Positions 62,086 through 64,000 of a stretch of DNA of 64,000 bases are shown here, piece by piece. Positions within the stretch are counted from its first letter, which is position 1, and each line of letters starts with the position of its first letter. The notes below the pieces were generated by a model. The model was not told the DNA's origin. It was given only the letters and a program-made list of their open reading frames with translations, and did no database searches. Origin of the DNA: JBQTIY01 sp052387675 (GTDB lineage Bacteria; Planctomycetota; B15-G4); assembly GCA_052387675.1 (NCBI GenBank), contig JBQTIY010000002.1, positions 310,001 through 374,000 on the forward strand, given 5' to 3'. Both the position numbers and the translations under genes were made by a program.

Positions 62086-62469
62086 TCAGCTCAGCTGCTT
62101 GACCGACTTCTTGCCGGCCACTGTCTTGCGCGGGCCCTTGCGGGTCCGGGCGTTGCTCTGGGTGTTCTGGCCGCGCACGGGCAAGCCCTTGCGATGCCGC
62201 AGGCCGCGATAGCAGCCGATGTCCTTGAGGCGCTGAATGTTCTGCGCCGTCTGGCGGCGCAGTGCGCCCTCGACCAGGTGCTCCTTCTCGAGCAGCGCCA
62301 CGATGTGCTGCACGTCTTCCTCGGTGAGGTCCTTGGCGCGCAGGCTCGGAGCGAACTTCATCTTGGTGCAGACGCGCTGCGCCGTGGAGGGGCCCACGCC
62401 GAAGATGTAGGTGAGCGCCACTTCCACACGCTTGCCGTTCGGGATGTCGACGCCGACGATTCTGGGCAC
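62086..62469 (-). CDS. rpsM: 30S ribosomal protein S13
   Basis: uS13 contacts the P-site tRNA and the large subunit at the head of the 30S. The 127 residues start M-P-R-I-V-G-V-D-I-P and contain Y-I-F-G-V-G-P-S-T-A, R-L-K-D-I-G-C-Y-R-G-L-R-H-R-K-G-L-P-V-R-G-Q, and N-A-R-T-R-K-G. It lies between rpmJ and rpsK. Confidence 0.98.
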   Translation of the reverse strand: MPRIVGVDIPNGKRVEVALTYIFGVGPSTAQRVCTKMKFAPSLRAKDLTEEDVQHIVALLEKEHLVEGALRRQTAQNIQRLKDIGCYRGLRHRKGLPVRGQNTQSNARTRKGPRKTVAGKKSVKQLS

Positions 62470-62493
62470 GAGGCTTCTCCTTGACTCGTCAGC

Positions 62494-62610
62494 TCAGCGG
62501 CCTTGCCGCTGCTTGTGACGGGGGTTGCTGCAAACGACGCGCACCACTCGGAAGCGCCGCACGATGCGGCAGTTCTCGCAGATGCGTCGAACGGACGTCC
62601 TGACCTTCAT
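62494..62610 (-). CDS. rpmJ: 50S ribosomal protein L36
   Basis: A 38-residue gene, too short for many gene callers. It reads M-K-V-R-T-S-V-R-R-I-C-E-N-C-R-I-V-R-R and ends S-N-P-R-H-K-Q-R-Q-G-R. The zinc-ribbon ligands C-x-x-C, C and H of bL36 are all present. Its ATG overlaps the infA stop as ATGA, and rpsM follows 24 bp later. This is the standard infA-rpmJ-rpsM order. Confidence 0.96.
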   Translation of the reverse strand: MKVRTSVRRICENCRIVRRFRVVRVVCSNPRHKQRQGR

Positions 62611-62846
62611 TTTCTCTCCGGTTCCGGGCTGCGCCCGCGATAGACGATGCGACCCCGGCTCAGGTCGTAGGGGCTGACCTCGACCGTCACCGTGTCGCCT
62701 GGCAGGATGCGGATGTAATTCATCCTCATTTTGCCTGAAACATGGGCTGTGAGGCGATGACCATTCTCGAGTTCCACTTTGAAGACCGCATTCGGCAGGG
62801 ACTCCAGCACCTTGGCCGAGACCCGCAGAGCCGTTTCGCGGGTCAT
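62607..62846 (-). CDS. infA: Translation initiation factor IF-1
   Basis: IF-1 occupies the A site during initiation. The 79 residues form one S1-like OB-fold: V-L-E-S-L-P-N-A-V-F-K-V-E-L-E-N-G-H, H-V-S-G-K-M-R-M-N-Y-I-R-I-L-P-G-D and S-P-Y-D-L-S-R-G-R-I-V-Y-R. The N-terminus is slightly longer than the usual 72 residues and lacks the common K-E-D. The ATG at 62846 follows the adk stop by one base; rpmJ is coupled behind it. Confidence 0.95.
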   Translation of the reverse strand: MTRETALRVSAKVLESLPNAVFKVELENGHRLTAHVSGKMRMNYIRILPGDTVTVEVSPYDLSRGRIVYRGRSPEPERK

Positions 62847-62847
62847 C

Positions 62848-63546
62848 TCAGGCCCGCCTCGAGGAGGGCTGGGGCTGGGGCAAAGGAACGAGGCGGGCCA
62901 GCAGCTCGTCGGCCACCACCCCCACCTCCCGGTGGCCATCCACCGAGACAAGCAGCCCGCGGCTGGCATAGAACTCCCGCAAGGGAGCCGTTTGGCGGCG
63001 GTAGACCGCGAGCCGCTCGCTCACCACGGCGGCCGTGTCGTCGGAGCGCTGTTCCAGGGGGCCGCCGCAGCCGTCGCACAGGCCGGCCGCGCGGGGCGGC
63101 AGGAAGTCGAGATGGAAGCTGCGGCCGCAGCCGCGGCACGAGCGCCGTCCGGTGAGCCGCTGCAGCAGGATCGCATCGGGCACGGTCAGGTCGGCCACGC
63201 GATCGAGCGGCGTGCCGAGCGCGGCCAGCCGCCGGTCGAGTTCCTCGGCCTGGGCGCGATTGCGCGGAAAGCCGTCGAGCAGAAAGCCGCCGGAGGCGGC
63301 CCGGCCTGAGCCGGCGGCGCCCAGCCGCTCGAAGAGCACTTCGAAGACCACGTCGTCCGGCACCAGCCGACCGGCCTCCATGTGCTGCTTGGCCGCGAGG
63401 CCAGCCGCCGTGCCGGCCTGCACCGCGGCGCGCAGCAAATCACCCGTGGACAGATGCGTGAGGCCGCGACGCTGACAGACGAGCTGGGCTTGCGTGCCCT
63501 TGCCGGCGCCGGGAGCGCCGAGCAAAACGTAACGACCGTCCGTCAA
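62848..63546 (-). CDS. adk: Adenylate kinase with zinc-binding lid
   Basis: Adk balances ATP, ADP and AMP in the cytoplasm. The 232-residue protein has the P-loop G-A-P-G-A-G-K-G-T at 10-18, S-T-G-D-L-L-R for AMP binding, D-G-F-P-R-N and a long lid with C-R-G-C and C-D-G-C, the zinc-binding type. The start is TTG at 63546, overlapping the secY stop as TTGA. Between secY and infA it sits in its common place (map is usually also there but is absent). Confidence 0.95.
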   Translation of the reverse strand: MTDGRYVLLGAPGAGKGTQAQLVCQRRGLTHLSTGDLLRAAVQAGTAAGLAAKQHMEAGRLVPDDVVFEVLFERLGAAGSGRAASGGFLLDGFPRNRAQAEELDRRLAALGTPLDRVADLTVPDAILLQRLTGRRSCRGCGRSFHLDFLPPRAAGLCDGCGGPLEQRSDDTAAVVSERLAVYRRQTAPLREFYASRGLLVSVDGHREVGVVADELLARLVPLPQPQPSSRRA

Positions 63547-64000
63547 GCCGCCCCCCGCCCCGCACCGCGGCGTGCCCAGCCCGCACCGGCTTCACCCAGT
63601 CCCTCGTAGCGGCGCATGACCAGCATCGAGTTGACCTTGTCGACCAGGTCGAGGATGACGCCCACGACGATGAGGATGCTGGTGCCGCCCAGAAACATGG
63701 CCAAGTCCGGCGGCATGTTCGGCACGTTGCTCGAGAGCAACTGCGGCAGCACCGCGATGATCACCAGGAAGGTGGCGCCCGCCAGCGTGACGCGGAACAT
63801 GACCGATTCCAGGTACTCGGCGGTGCGCTGACCGGGCCGCAGCCCCGGCACGAAGCCGCCGTATTCCTTGAGGTTGTCGGCGATCTCCTTGGGCTGGAAC
63901 ATCAGCGACGTCCAGAAGAAGGAGAAGAGGAAAACCAGCGCGGCGTAGAAAAGCGTGTACCAGAAGCCGCCCCACGAGAAGGTGCGCTGGAAGAAACTGC
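63543..64000 (-). CDS. secY: Preprotein translocase subunit SecY (C-terminal part)
   Basis: SecY is the membrane channel of the Sec translocon. Only the last ~152 residues are in the window; the 5' end lies beyond 64000. They show the late helices and loops: S-F-F-Q-R-T-F-S-W, a helix with Y-T-L-F-Y-A-A-L-V-F-L-F, P-K-E-I-A-D-N-L-K-E-Y-G-G-F-V-P-G-L-R-P-G (the conserved cytoplasmic loop, C5), G-G-T-S-I-L-I-V-V-G-V and R-R-Y-E-G-L at the C-terminus. It is coupled to adk. Confidence 0.96.
   Translation of the reverse strand, partial: SFFQRTFSWGGFWYTLFYAALVFLFSFFWTSLMFQPKEIADNLKEYGGFVPGLRPGQRTAEYLESVMFRVTLAGATFLVIIAVLPQLLSSNVPNMPPDLAMFLGGTSILIVVGVILDLVDKVNSMLVMRRYEGLGEAGAGWARRGAGRGAA

Overview
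This is a gene-dense, GC-rich bacterial chromosome segment. It most likely comes from a deep-branching member of the Planctomycetota; this is an inference from gene content, not a search. Supporting signs are a stand-alone gene of RNA-polymerase alpha-CTD repeats, paired TPR and ASPIC/UnbV (FG-GAP) lipoproteins, many TPR extensions on membrane enzymes, and a division/cell-wall cluster with no ftsQ, ftsA, ftsZ or murD. MurE carries the D-N-P-R motif, so a meso-diaminopimelate peptidoglycan is expected. No mobile elements, CRISPR arrays or rRNA genes were seen. Seventeen gene pairs overlap by four bases (ATGA, GTGA or TTGA).

Layout. 1-3.1 kb: end of an alpha-CTD repeat gene, ruvA, an orphan ABC ATPase and a five-heme cytochrome. 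3.1-5.7 kb (minus): miaB-ribD. 5.8-12.4 kb: a secreted-protein operon with two TPR + ASPIC/UnbV modules and a SurA-like protein. 12.4-16 kb: zinc-ribbon/HEAT membrane protein, TPR protein, zinc-ribbon protein, HU, mnmA. 16-29.4 kb: yajC, yraN, an M24 peptidase, then a glycan locus (sugar transferase, a lipoprotein with an HExxH motif, an O-antigen-ligase-like protein, a GT39-like protein and a sulfatase-like lipoprotein). 29.4-35.2 kb: selenocysteine genes (tRNA-Sec, selD, selA) with a TPR gene, folD and a vWA/HEAT protein between them. 35.3-40.9 kb: recJ, dedA and a split class II ribonucleotide reductase (nrdJa/nrdJb).

41-54 kb (minus): mraZ-rsmH-ftsL-like-ftsI-murE-murF-mraY-ftsW-LysM protein-murG-murC-murB, read from a region with five helically phased MraZ boxes. 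54.3-58.6 kb: a zinc-finger protein, dnaE and a 33-residue basic protein. 58.7-64 kb (minus): the end of the spc/alpha ribosomal operon, secY-adk-infA-rpmJ-rpsM-rpsK-rpsD-rpoA-rplQ, with a lipoprotein gene translationally coupled to its tail.

The most notable observation is that selD is itself a selenoprotein gene. Its active-site codon 23 is an in-frame TGA, followed by a short hairpin of bacterial SECIS type. The gene would be missed or truncated by standard gene calling. The tRNA-Sec and SelA that would decode it lie in the same 6 kb.
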